64,000 nt of DNA from Zeugodacus cucurbitae (Eukaryota; Arthropoda; Insecta; Diptera; Tephritidae), in NCBI RefSeq assembly GCF_028554725.1, contig NC_071667.1, positions 67,185,501 to 67,249,500 of the forward strand, in the 5' to 3' direction. How positions within the stretch are numbered: position 1 is the stretch's first letter; every line of letters begins with the position of its first letter. This document shows positions 45,951-57,910 of the stretch, piece after piece. The position numbers and the translations under genes were made by a program. The notes beneath the pieces are model-generated. The model did no database searches. It was not told the DNA's origin and saw only the letters and a program-made list of their open reading frames with translations.

Positions 45951-48028
45951 CTGAAGCGTCGCATTCAATTTAAACTCCCCAGCTTTGTTTGTGTGGCAGC
46001 TTCACATTCGGCATCACTGTCAATAGCTCTTGCTTGCTTTAGTCTCTCTCGTCATTCCTTCCTGACACTTGTTGTTTGTATACTAAACTCAGCCTCCATC
46101 CGGATGCCAGATTTTCTTGTAATTAAAACGAAATAGCCTGCATAATGTGAAAGTAATTAGTAGTAGCAATGATGTTGGTTGTGAAAATAGCGGTAAAGTC
46201 GTCGTATTAGCCGAGTAGCTGCTGATGAGGGTATTATCATTCTACTTGGTAACATTTAGATACCGCTACTCACACCAACAAAAATGCAATTGTACGCTGC
46301 AAACGCCGATTTTTTTATTTCAATTTCATTTTACTCCAAGCCAACGCCAAAGCCAAACTGCCAACCGAAAAGCTTGATTTTCCATGCGCTGCAATAGAGG
46401 CTGCAGCCACGACCAAGGCACGGCGCCAAATCTCCATGCAGCATCCCGCCAGCTTGTTCGTTGGTTCGTTTTGATGTGGTCGCTGTGTGGCGCTGCAGCA
46501 ATTCGCTCGTTGCCACAAAAAACACAAAACCAAAAATAAACACACTCGAAAAAGCGAAAATTTAAATAAAACTCAAACACACACACACGCTCACTTGCAG
46601 AAGATGGAAATTATTTTCATTTCCCATATGTAAACAGCGCTCTGACATTGTGCTCTACTATGTGTGTGGCACACTAATTAGTGCGCGGTTGCAACATGCA
46701 ACTAACGACAACTATAAAACTTACACTGTGCGCCATAAGTTTGTTGCGGTTTGTACTTTTGTTGTTGTCGTCTTTGGCTTTAAGGAAATCGAAATTGCTA
46801 ATGACGCATGTAACCTTGACTCGTTAATGTTCGTTTGGTAAGAAATGAATTATAATCAGAGAGTAAAATATTATTTGTTGCCTACATTTCGGCGAGTGGT
46901 GTAATTTTTGGTTTTGAAAGTACCATAATATCTACTACTCATTTGTAAAATTTCTATGAACTCACTGAATTTTACTCTATGTTGATGGTTTATGGTTCGT
47001 CTTTATCTTTCAGACATTACTCTAGCTCAAAAATACCGTATTGAGTTCGAAGTTAGTATACATTTGGGAGCCATTACAGGAGAACCATATTTAAGTCTGT
47101 GAGGTAGTCTCCATTGTAGATTTTTGTCTTTTTTATAGAAGAACTGTCTTAGAACATTAATATAATAACAAAACTACTTTGCGGTTGACAAAGTTTACTC
47201 GAATTCTCGGTTTTGACTTAGGAAATATTCGGAGATCAAGTTTTTGTTTTCCCATTTAGATTATGTTCGTTCCAAAAATCATTGTTCCTGTGTTCTGTAA
47301 TATAAAATGTGATCTAAAAGTAATTAAAGTAAGGAAAAAAGCTTGTATAAATCGGAATATTATTGCCCAAAGAGAACGAGATTTCATAACGAGCTTATCA
47401 AATAGACCGTAACCTCCTGAGACTCATGTCTATGATATTGATTTTTGATTGAGTCAATAAGCAGCACAATGAGATTGCTGGAAATATAGTTGATTTTATA
47501 GTCTTCTAAGTATTTTCTATGGTCCCAATATCCACATAAAGAACTCGGAGAGGAAATAAAATTATACCAAATATCAACCCTGCAATTTCATTCTCACATT
47601 TGATCGCTTTTAGGCACAAATTTTCGCAGAGTAAATAATAAGTCTCATTCCCGGTTACTATTTTAATCTAAATAAGACCATAATATTCAAAATATTTTTC
47701 TACTTAAGATTCTACTGGAGATCTTTAAGCTTAATCTGAGCACTGGTGAAACTTTGTATCGATTTAGATCCTATCTGTTAAACTTGAGAGACCAGCCATA
47801 AGATGGAATCTTACTACTACGTATCCAATCGAGTTTTTACTGTATATACGACCTCACTTTTTGAAGAACTAAGCTTTCGTTACACCCCACCAACTGAATA
47901 CCTCGTAAATTGAAATTTCAGAGTCGTTGAATGAATTAGAGCTCCGGTTAAAACCAATACTAATACCACACAAAGGCACCATCAACAAAATAGCATTAAA
48001 AGTTTCCAACTAAATCTGCAATTCCACA

Positions 48029-48046
48029 CCCCCCCCCCCCCCCCCC
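48029..48046 (+). repeat. Poly-C run of 18
   Basis: Eighteen consecutive C residues in an otherwise AT-rich intron. The length may be uncertain because of sequencing or assembly. Confidence 0.9.
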
Positions 48047-50214
48047 ATCCAGCACACTGCTAAATATGAGCTCCCACAAAGGCAAAGGCAAAGCGCGCGC
48101 GGCCACACAAAATCTAACCAAATTAATGTCCTCACAATGCCTGTCATCAGGTGATTGCGAAAATGTGCGCCGTGAATTCAGCTTTCACTACGGAATTTGC
48201 CAAATATTGCGCTGTCGCTCACCTTTCCCAGCATTTTTGTTTTGTTGTTGCATATTTTTGCTGCGCTGGAAATTTTCGTAAATTTGCCACACGAATTTCA
48301 GCAACATTTTGGTCACATTTCACAATGAAATTTGAAATTCGAATTTCGAAAGCCAAAGCATTTTGCATATTATTAACTAAATAACCGAAGGTGGGACACA
48401 ACCAACGCAACAATCGACTGACACACCGACCAACAGACAACGCATTGTCCTTGATGTAACGAACACACAGCAACACTCACATGTAGAGAGAGCGAGATAG
48501 ACGCACGAATGCTGACTGCGGTCGAGCTTTGTGTAATTTATGGCTTTCGAACGAAAAATGCTGAAACTGCCGAATGCGAGCTGCGGTGGCGTCGCATACC
48601 AAATGGCAGCTGTGGCAGAGAGCACAACTGTGTGCCACAACGTTACACTGTTGCAGGCGCACACAGAGTTTTCCAGAATATACAAACAAACCAGAGTGGT
48701 GGCACAATTGATGCGCCTTTGGTTGGTTTGGTTGATGATTTTTGAAAATTTATGATTCGTGGCAACTGATGAGTGGCCGCGTTTAATTTCCTGATCGTTT
48801 TTCAATTTCAAATCTTCACGCTGCTCTGCCAGGTTTATGGCGCCTTCGTGCGACGGCCCACCACCGCTTTGCGTAGCGTATAACGGGATATTTCAATTAT
48901 TATTGACAGTTTTTTTTTCATATTTCTGGTGTTATTTTGGTGTTGCAAGTCCAACTTGCCACACACGGAATGCCGTTACATCGCACGAAATTGGTTTGTC
49001 TCGCTGTGCGCATTCTGCAATTGTGGCAAGCAGCATGCTTGCATGTCACCTGTCATGTGTGTGTGCCCAATAATATACACAACTCAGTCCGCTCCCCCCA
49101 CCGTGTGTGTCACATTTGTAGCCACAAACATTTGCATAGCGGGGAACGCGCCGCCGTTTTGTGTTATTACTTTGGATGCCTGCTTTTGTTCGTTTGTTGT
49201 TTTTGTCATAAACCGAAATGTCAATAGTTGTGCAGTCGCCTGCCGAGTTGATTGTTGTCAATGTCCCGGGTTTGTTCATTGGTCATTTTGCCATAATTTA
49301 GGCTTCTCTAGCAGCTACCGCTCGCTGCTCGCTGTTTTTAATTACTCATCGCCGTTTTGTGCCGCCATTTTGCACTCATTAGTCGCGAATTGCTGTGTGC
49401 TGCATATTGAATTTGCAATTTTCGTGCGTTGCGCTTATGTGTGTGACATTTCCAAATCCAGTTTTCAAAATGTGTTCAATTACATGTAATGAAATTGGAA
49501 AATGTGAGGTTAGGATGCAATTATTTTTGGCAAAGTTATTGGTGAATTGTGTAATAATAGTTGTGTAAGGTTTGGAAATCAAGGGGTTCTTGAAACAATT
49601 TACTTTTTGAATTTAGAAAAACTAGAAAGATATAAGACAGGATTTGGTATAGTCTAAAACAAATTATGTCATCCGAATGTTTAATGTCTGGAAGACTGGT
49701 TTTGAAAAAGTGATGAAGTCTGGAACCTAATCATACATTTGCCAAAACCAAGTAGACACCGATAGTGGCACCTTGAAAACCCACCCTAAAGTGGGCCAAG
49801 ACAGCTGAAAATAATAAAATATCAGTCAATTCCCAAGTTTCAAATGGTTCTAAAAATGATGCGGACCCCGTTTCCTGTGTATTAAAAACATATACACACT
49901 CTTCTCTCCTTTTTCCTACTCACAATCGAGATATATTGCTTAATAAAAGGCGTGTGGAACTCGGCTTGTTTTTCTTATAAAAAATAACCTTGAAAATTAA
50001 AATAATAAGAGAGATAGGGAGTTCTTCAGATTACCATAATCTTCCTGGTTTTGACTAATAAACGGTAACTAGTTAAGCAGTCATTACAACGCCTTCACAA
50101 TCAAGGTAATCGTCATGCATTTGATATCTATAGGATCTAGTATCACTATAAGTCTTTTACTTTTTCATGTCTCACTAATTCTAACATATAAACACAATCC
50201 TTCTTTATTTCCAG

Positions 50215-50384
50215 ATGTAACCAATTTAGAATATGTTAACATTGTCGCCGAAGCAGGAAAGAATGTAACGATTCTCTGTCCCGGCGTTTCCGAACACTCG
50301 CTAGTCGATACTTTGGTCTGGAAGACCTCTACAACAACAATAGCACAATTTGCTAATCGGATACAGCATTTACACAGTCCAAGG
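50215..50384 (+). CDS. Ptp99A: Ptp99A-like receptor, coding exon 2: Ig domain, first half
   Basis: Entering in phase 1 and leaving in phase 0, the exon encodes residues 43-99 of the joined protein. NVTILCPG carries the first Ig cysteine (residue 64) and an N-glycosylation site, and TLVWK carries the core tryptophan (residue 78). The acceptor is CCAG|AT and the donor AGG|GTGAGT. An upstream ATG at 50115 is in frame, but using it would read through the acceptor and give no better leader. The exon is therefore taken from 50215. The second half of the Ig fold is 6.5 kb downstream. Confidence 0.8.
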
Positions 50385-52619
50385 GTGAGTAGACAATTTA
50401 TAAACATTATAAAGTATTTAGAGAAGTAATAAGAAGAAGAGAGTGAAACAGAGAAAGTGAAGTGTGAGAGATGGATGAAGCGTCTGGGACTAAAGAGTAG
50501 GCAATTTTAATAAATATAACCAGTAGAAGATATGTTTTTTTGTTAATCTCGAGAGATTAGGCAGAGCTCTAAAGCATTCAAGTCAAAATTTTAGTAATCC
50601 TAGCTCTAACGCCTAAGCAACTATCGGCTTCTTTATAATAGGTTAGGGCATTTAAGACGAAGATTCTAATAATCTTATATTCTGAATAACAAACTGAACT
50701 CAACCGTCCCGTATAAAGACTGATCCAATGGGAGAACAACTGTCGGTTCAAGTGCAAGTACATATGAAATAATGATCTTCTCATACATTTGTATAATGCC
50801 TACCGGTTCCGACCGATAAAGCCGAGATTCTATTGACTACATAATTTTGGTTCGATCTCACCATTAGCATTCTTTTTTCTTTTTCTATCCAATTATTTAT
50901 CACTCATCCAACTCTACTCTTTGGACCCATAAAGTCTCACGTAAGTTTTAATAAAGTCACCTCCATATCCATCGGTCAAGAATCAAGAGCTTCAAGAAGT
51001 GAAAAAACTAGCTGTATTTTTGCATATTACGATGATTATAGGTCAACACCCAGTTCTATTCCACTAAGACACCACCGAAAAAGTTTAAAATTTTCAACAC
51101 TCAACACATCTAAACTCCAAATCCTCTACCCCAGTAGATACATATATCTCAGACATGCATATACTTTAAGGATCAAATACCCACCGTCGCCAGCACGTGC
51201 AACTCGTTTATCCCACTAAATCAACTCCTACGTGGATATATCTCATGTTAGGCTGTCAACTAATACCCGCTGTTAGTTTACCGAGTTACTTGGTAATAGT
51301 ATTAGGGCACCACTGAAGCTACTTACACGAGCTGCGCCACTTCCACATACCGAAGATTAGCTGCTGACAGCAACTCGGGCGACGCGTCGTCCTGCCACAT
51401 GCATGCGTGTGCGTGTATGTGCTAGCGGTAGTCCACCGAAGCCCGTGTACACAAATCATTAGTTTAGTCCATAAAACAAAAGTTAATAGCTTCCCATGGG
51501 GCCGAAGAAAAAAAACCTCCGAAGCTCAAAAATGAAAGAACGTCGGAGCCAGCAACAGCAAAGCAAGCACGCAAGGCGGAAGGAAGAACGGAAGAAGTAT
51601 AACAAGCAAAGGTGAGAAGACGCACTTGCATGTTTAAACGAGCTCGCCGTCTGCAGAGGGCCAGGTCGGGCCTCGCTGGGCTGGGCTAAGCTTAAACGGC
51701 AGCAGTCGACAGAGCAACAACGACAGTGTATTATAGGCAAAGTTGCAATCGCTGTTGGTGTAGTATAATCGAAATGACTCCGAAGTGCAAAGTTTTTAAG
51801 GCGAGCGGACATTGCAGTGGCTACACAACTAAAGCCTGCAAGGGAGTTTCCGTATTAAATACAAGTATATGTATGCGACACCGGTAATAAAGGAATGCTA
51901 TATGTTTGGGTGAGGAATGTGAGCGCTGGCTGCTTGCGGTGTAGTAGTTCGGCCAACCCGATTGCTGCTTTCAATTTTAAGTGTCCCAGTATGCTATTTA
52001 ACACATGCCTGCCGCAGGGCATGCAAACCACATAACATACTATATATATATGTATGTGCCACATATGTGTACGACCGGAAAATTAAATGCACGTGACATT
52101 GGTAGTGTCGTGTGCTGCAAGAATGTCAGCCAAGACTTGCCAATGAACAGTGCAACTCCCAAGTGCACTTTTAAAATAGTTCCGGTAAGGATTTTAGTGT
52201 AGCAGTGCGGTGGGCAAAGTGGTAGAACGAGGGTACAAGGCAGTGTAATGAAAAGAAGCCAAGGTAATAAATGTGGCCCAAAAACTTTTAAACCATTTGC
52301 CGGTAATGATGAACATTAAAATTGTTGAAAGGCAGACTCATATATACCACAAGTATATATATAACGGCTGTTAACCCTGTAGGAAGAATTTTAATAATTT
52401 TATTGAGTATTTAGAATAGGGAAGTTATTAGGGGAAGAGTTGAAATTTTGTATATTCTTTCGATACAATTCTGTTCAACAATTGATCATATCCCTGATTT
52501 ATAATTATTTCAGTACAGTAGAAAGTGATTTAAACTAGGCTCATCTTCTATAATATTATAAAATACCATAGCGCATACATGCGTATTTCCATGCCAGTTG
52601 ACAGTTCTTAGAAGAATTT

Positions 52620-53310
52620 GACTGATCTAGACTGATCACAGCAACGGGATCGATTATTGATTTCTAAGTTGCCCGAACTCTTTTTCAATTTAAATTATCC
52701 AAAATATCAAATTCATTTGTCTAACCTAAAAACTGATCACTGATCTGACTCACCAATCGATCATGTGATATTCATTGTTGATCTCGATTTCATATTTTTT
52801 TTACTAACTCATATTCAATGCAACAATTTCGATTTAAAATAGTAAATAAATTTATTGATCAAATGTGACTGATTCTGCGTAGTAGGAGAACTGATCGTTC
52901 CTAGAGGTTGTGATAATAAGTGACTGATAATTGTTGAGAGAATGAACGATTGTTCTTATATGAGCTGTCATAATGAAGTGAGTTCTTTTGTCAATTTTTT
53001 TTACGTAAACATTTATTCAGTGGAGACTATATCATTTTGAAATGTCGATAGATCATACTATTTTATTAAGACTTGATCACGTCACATTGACCGATATTTA
53101 TAATTGAATTCAACCTAATATGAGTGTTGGCATCCCGTTTCCAAACCGATCTATAGTGATCAGTCACACCTTATGGCAATATAGATAATATATAACTGAT
53201 CGTTCTGAGTGATCTCTACTCACGGAAGTAACTCAGGATCTATCTATTGAGCACAGATTAACTACATATTAGCCTTAAAAGATCTATTGAACCCTGATCC
53301 ACTTATTTTA
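52620..53310. other. GATC/ACTGATC-dense intronic block
   Basis: I count about 18 GATC tetramers in roughly 700 bp, many as ACTGATC, TTGATC or GTGATC. Fewer than three are expected by chance. There is no clear fixed period, so it does not look like a simple tandem satellite. It could be a decayed repeat or a clustered protein-binding region. Confidence 0.5.
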
Positions 53311-55317
53311 TGAGTTCTTCTCCAGCTTTCCCAAAACGGCATGAAATAATTTGTTTCAAAAACGTGATTTCAGTTTTCTGTTCGCACTTTCAATATCGTC
53401 CTAGAACCCACAACACTTCAACATACATATATTTACAGCTGTATATGCCCCTGCCATTTAACCGTGTTCAAGTTTTCATTCAAATTGTAACTTACAACGT
53501 CATATGTAAGTCGTCTTCATGTTGTTGTAGACAGTCTAAAGCTTGAAAATGTCACACAGCATACTAAAGATATAAATATATATACACATATATATAGCTA
53601 ACTGTCTCACTGGCGGATTTCTGCCATCAATTATCTTAACAGCTTTCTACTCAACGCTAACTAGCGCGCTCACATGTGCATCCGGCGGCAGCGAGCTTAA
53701 GCGCACGCTGAGGAGCTTCAAAGTGTGTCTCAGTGTAGGTGTGTGCATGATATGGTGAATGCTGTTGATATGAGATGAAGGTGAATGCGCTTGGCATATA
53801 ATTTCAAAATTATGCTCCACTTTCCTTTGACTACACACACACACACACATACACGACACCTTCGACAGAGAGAGGCTACTAAAGCTGTCCAGCCTACTTA
53901 CCGATATTACCGTTAGCTGGCGCGGCAGCCACAAGCAGCCAGACATTGAGCCAACTAACAAGCCAGGCCAAGCGAGCTAGCTTACTTGAAGCCGCCGAGC
54001 CGCCAGTCAGTCAGTCAGTCAGGCGGTCGGGCAAGTAGTCTAGTCAGCTAGTTAGCAAGCGAAGCGTGCATGCAAGTCGTTGCCGTTATAACCAACAGCC
54101 AGCAAACAGTTGCAGGGAACTTTCAAGGCAGCAGTAAATAGTTATTTTTTTCGTCCTTTTGCGCCGCAAACTTTTCGAATTTTGAAATTCCTGCAAAAGC
54201 CCACAAACACTTGCATACAAGCATCGGTAATATCAATGAAATATATATATGTATATCGCTTTCCTCTGTCGCTCAAGGCCGCACGCCAGCAATCGTTGCT
54301 GCAACTAACTAATGCCTGCCATGAGAGTGCAGCGACCGACGAGCGGCGTGGCATTTCTGGCAAATGTAAACTCTCGTATTTTTCGCCTTAGCCATAAAAA
54401 GTTTACCCATGTTGTTGTTGTTTGTGTATGTGTGTGCGTGTAAGTTGTTGCAACTTGTCGAGCCTTATCATTTCCCCGCTGCAATTTACTTGTTTGCCAG
54501 CTTCTGCTTTGGCTGCCGCCTGCTGCCTGCTTTGCTTGTGGTAATGGCTTTGGCTTTGGCGCTGCCGCTGCTTGCCACTTGCCACTTGGCAAAGTGTGCT
54601 CGGCTTCATAATTAAAGATAAGAGTAGAAGAATTGTCGGCGGAAAGTGCAATTGTGGCTTTGCAAGCGGCATAAAATTATTATCGCTGTCGCGCGCATGC
54701 AAAAGCACACACTCAAACACATGTGCTCTCTCACACACACACAGGTATGTGTGTGGTGGATGCATGAAAAATTACTTGACATTAATTAATTAATTTCAAA
54801 GGCAATGTAAAGTTTTCGAACTTGTGCTGTTCAGCAACGAGCTGTTGGCTTTGGCGGTTTTACTTGAATTTTTCCCCTTCCCTTCTCTTTTCCTTTGTAC
54901 TTTCGATTTGTTGTTGCTCTTGCACTTTTCGAAATTGGAGCACGGCAAAGCGGTTTCGGTTAGTTTGCCAACTTTTATTACTTGCAACGTGTTTGCTCCA
55001 CTATTTAATTATTTTTACGCTCCCCATAAAGTTAAATAGCATATTTATTAATTGCTTAAAGTAATCATAAATTTATAAGCTCGAGAATTCGATGTAGAAA
55101 GTTAGTTCTGAACCTCACAATAGTTTTATGCTACTGTTATGTGTGATACCATTGAAAGAGCGATATATTCAGATATTCATAGTGAAAAGAATTATGAGAA
55201 TAGTCTTAAAGCAAAATCGGTTCTCTTAATTTCAAGATATGTTCGAATCATATTTCGATTCTGGTAAAAAATTGAGAAAATTCAAAAATTTTGCACCAAT
55301 TTTCTAACTCTTCTTCT

Positions 55318-56669
55318 TCTTGACTGGCGAAGACACCGCTTACGCGGTTATAGCCGAGTCCACAACAGCGCGCCATTCGTTTCTTCTTTTGTCAGTTTGG
55401 CGCTAATTAGTAATACCAAGTGAGGCCAGCTCCTTCTCCACCTGGTCCTTCCAATGGAGTGGAGGTCTTCCTCTTCCTCGGCTTCCACCAGTGGGTACTG
55501 CATCGAACACTTTCAGAACTGGAGCATTTTCGTCCATACGAACAACATGACCTAGCCAGCGTAGACGCTGTCTCTTTCTCGCTGGACTATGTCTATGTCG
55601 TCTTATAAATCGTACAGCTCATCGTTCCATCTTCTGCGGTATACGCCCTTGCCAATGTTTAAGGGACCATAAATCTTTCGCAAAACCTTTATCTTGAAAA
55701 CTCCTGGTGCCGTTTTATCGGATGTTTACATCGTCCACTCTTCTGCTCCATAAAGTAAGATGGGAATGATGACTTGTAGAGTTTAGTTTTTGTACGTCGA
55801 GAGAGGACATAGTAGCACCTGTTGGCAAGAGTGATTCCGCGTTGGATTTCCAGGCTGACGTTGTTATTGCTGCTAATGCTGGTTCTCAGATAAATAAAAG
55901 TATCTACTACAATCAAAGTTATAACTGCCAACAGTGACATGGAAGTCAAGACGCGAATGCGCTGACTGTTTGTTTGATGACAGGAAATATTTCGTCTTGT
56001 CCTCGTTCACCACCAGACACATACGCTTCGCTTCTTTATCCTGTCCGGAAAAGGCAGAACGAACGGCGCGGGAGTTGTTTTCAATGACGTGAATATCATC
56101 GGCGTACGCCAGTAGCTGTACACTCTTCTAGAAAGTTGTACCTTCTCTATTTAGCTCTGCAGCTCGAATAATTTTTTCCAGCATCAGGTTAAAGAAGTCA
56201 CACGATAATGAGTCACCCTGTCAGAAACCTCACTTAGTATCAAACTGCTCGGAGAGCACCTTCCCGATCCTGACGGACCTTTTAGTGTTGCTCAACGTCA
56301 GCTTACACAACCGTATCAGTTTTGCAGGGATACCAAATTCAGACATCGCGGCATAGAAGCAGCTCCTTTTCGTGCTGTCGAAAGCAGATTTGAAATCGAC
56401 AAAGAGTTGGTGTGTGTCGATCCTCTTTTCACGGGCCTTCTCCAAGATTTGGCGCATGGTGAATATCTTTGTTGTTGATTTTCCAGGTCTAAAGCCATAC
56501 TGATAAGGTCAATCAGTTTGTTGACGGTGGACTTTAGTCTCTCACACAGTACGTTCGATAGCGACTTTCCAACTACCCAAGTAATATCCTGAGGATTCTC
56601 TCTCTCGCCCATCTCCTTGTGCAACATCACCATTCGGCGCCAACTTACTCTGAGCCCTTTACTCTTCAT
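55318..56669 (-). pseudogene. Non-LTR retrotransposon, copy 3, RT plus C-terminus, degenerate
   Basis: This is the longest of three relics of this family. The minus strand encodes, with frameshifts and stops, VNKLI near the 5' end and then the palm motif THQLFVDFKSAFDSTKRS. Next come MSEFGIPAKLIRLCKLTL and SLSCDFFNLMLEKIIRAA, then the catalytic LLAYADDIHVIENNSRAV and MCLVVNEDKTKYFLSSN. The same C-terminal tail as the copies at 15515 and 24836 follows, ending near 55318. In-frame stops after FDTK and other breaks make it inactive. No endonuclease domain is present, so it is 5'-truncated. Confidence 0.9.
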
Positions 56670-56901
56670 AACATGTTTTGAGTTCAGACTCCCTCAATTT
56701 TCCTATCCATATATTATATACTCAACGAATCTCACTGTTTCTAAAGATTCTTGCCCCACACTACTCACTACTTCAAGGTTCTGTCCATCCAACCTAATCT
56801 TATGAAAATTGATAAAACTTCACTTTTACTGCCGATTTGCTACCGACTAGCTCATTTCATTCAAAATTATCATAAATAAAATATTTCTTTTACTGTTACA
56901 G

Positions 56902-57028
56902 ATACAACTTTTGTCGGACAATTTCGGCCTACAATTTAATCCTGCCATTGCCAGCGACACAGCTGAATACTTTTGTCTCGTCAATGATCGCCATATACCG
57001 GAGGCGATCGTGGATCTACTAGTGCAAG
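56902..57028 (+). CDS. Ptp99A: Ptp99A-like receptor, coding exon 3: Ig domain, second half
   Basis: In phase 0 it encodes residues 100-141 plus one base of codon 142. ASDTAEYFCLVND is the classical D-x-A-x-Y-x-C end of an Ig domain, with the second cysteine at residue 124. This gives 59 residues between the two cysteines, normal for an Ig fold. It ends VDLLVQ at CAAG|GTAAGT, leaving phase 1, as is usual between Ig and FN3 modules. Neither half-domain makes sense without the other exon, which supports the joining. Confidence 0.88.
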
Positions 57029-57228
57029 GTAAGTGCAACTAAATTATAATGGTAATTCAGCTTGGACTGTAATGCTACATTGTGTTTTAATCAACTTTCA
57101 ATGAATTATAATTAACAAAGATACTTATTAGTAAATTTAATATAAAGTTCGAAAAATCTGATATGACACTTCATATACAAATTCTGACAACTTCAAAAAT
57201 TAATAAAATTAATTTAATTAATTTACAG
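57029..57228 (+). other. Intron 3 (phase 1), 200 bp
   Basis: Donor GTAAGT; acceptor TTAATTTACAG ending at 57228. It is short, AT-rich and free of repeats. Confidence 0.85.
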
Positions 57229-57352
57229 ACGTTCCCGATCCACCAGAGCGCCCCCTGTTAATCAGTTTCACATCGCGTTCTGTGAATCTCTCCTGGGCGC
57301 ATTCTCAACATCCACGCAATGCACCAGTGACGCATTTTGTTATTGAAACCCG
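57229..57352 (+). CDS. Ptp99A: Ptp99A-like receptor, coding exon 4: start of first FN3 domain
   Basis: Residues 142-182 plus two bases of codon 183. DVPDPPERPLLISFTSRSVN followed by LSWAHSQHPRNAPVTHFVIE is the A-to-C strand region of a fibronectin type III domain, with the conserved prolines and tryptophan. NLS is a possible N-glycosylation site. The donor is CG|GTAAGT, leaving phase 2, so the rest of the domain must follow in an exon that I do not find before 64000. One N-terminal Ig domain directly followed by FN3 repeats is the layout of the fly receptor tyrosine phosphatase Ptp99A. The FTSR(S/T)VNLSW wording also fits my memory of insect Ptp99A. Transmembrane and phosphatase domains are not in the window, so other Ig/FN3 adhesion proteins remain possible. 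Confidence 0.85.
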
Positions 57353-57570
57353 GTAAGTAATGAATAATATGTGATATATTTATTTTTATATATAATATAT
57401 AGGTCTATGAGTAAACCAGTAGAATAGGAGAATAAGTCGGTAAATAAGACAGAACGTCAAATGAGTAGTGACTGTGCGAGTTCGAATTAAATTGTCCATT
57501 GTCGCTCGTCCTTCCCATCATCCATATGTAAAAATTGTAGCAGTTGCTTGCTTTATTGTTCTAACTGATA

Positions 57571-57910
57571 GGTTAGGTTAGGTTAGGTTAGTAGGCAGAT
57601 CTCTGTAAAAACAGAAGATCTCACTTAGACAGCCTTGGCGCTGTCCATTGTGGTACCAATAAAACTCCCTGTGGATCAAAGACCTTTAGGATTCAGCAAA
57701 ACGCTTGGAATCCGATACAAATTTCTTAAGACGGCTAATATCGATTCTTGCCAATTCGCTAGGATCGCCGAAAAAGGGCCTTCCGTGGTGTTTCAACCTC
57801 AGTCTGACAAAAGCTGGACAATGAAGAAGGAAATGCTTAGATGATTCCATCTCGCCTTCCTCCATACAGCTTTGGCAACTTGCATCTGTCACGATCCCAA
57901 GTCTCACCGC
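57571..57910 (-). mobile_element. 5'-truncated jockey-like retrotransposon insertion with 8-bp TSD
   Basis: AACTGATA stands at 57563-57570 and again at 57911-57918, a perfect target-site duplication. Between them, on the minus strand, lies the C-terminus of a jockey-like ORF2: AVRLGIVTDASCQSC, then HFLLHCPAF (a C-x2-C...H-x4-C zinc-knuckle pattern), then FFGDPSELARIDISRLKKFV and a stop at 57686. A short 3' UTR ends in four TAACC-type units (57571-57590). The frame is uninterrupted, so the insertion is fairly young. Confidence 0.88.

Larger units (their letters stand above)
44652..50214 (+). other. Intron 1 (phase 1) of the Ig/FN3 receptor gene
   Basis: Donor GTAAGC at 44652; acceptor TTCTTTATTTCCAG ending at 50214. 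It holds the ATTACAA satellite, a poly-C run and the motif GTTGCCTACATTTCGGCGAG at 46877. Frames of up to 186 codons around 48377-49489 are Cys-rich chance translations on both strands. Confidence 0.6.
50385..56901 (+). other. Intron 2 (phase 0), splitting the Ig domain
   Basis: Donor GTGAGT at 50385; acceptor TTTTACTGTTACAG ending at 56901. Contents include a GATC-dense block (52620-53310), CAGT repeats near 54005-54022, CA tracts, and an antisense non-LTR relic at 55318-56669. Short frames such as those at 51483-51812 and 54305-54987 are not recognisable proteins. Confidence 0.65.

Noticed and set aside
45416..45973. 185-codon frame with a repeating ITNYKLQ heptapeptide
   Set aside because: It is produced entirely by the ATTACAA satellite, which has no stop in any forward phase. 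There is no non-repeat coding sequence.
48377..49489. Cys-rich frames of 144 and 186 codons
   Set aside because: They overlap on several frames and strands within intron 1, with no signal peptide or ordered cysteine pattern. TGT/TGC richness comes from the base composition.
50115..50429. 104-codon frame starting MHLISIG as a stand-alone secreted protein
   Set aside because: Its middle is the Ig exon 50215-50384. The ends read through a good acceptor and a GTGAGT donor, and alone it lacks the second Ig cysteine.
51483..51812. 109-codon minus-strand frame, and the Lys-rich short plus-strand frame starting MGPKKK
   Set aside because: Both cover the same purine-rich intronic bases. There is no homology recognised and no splice support.
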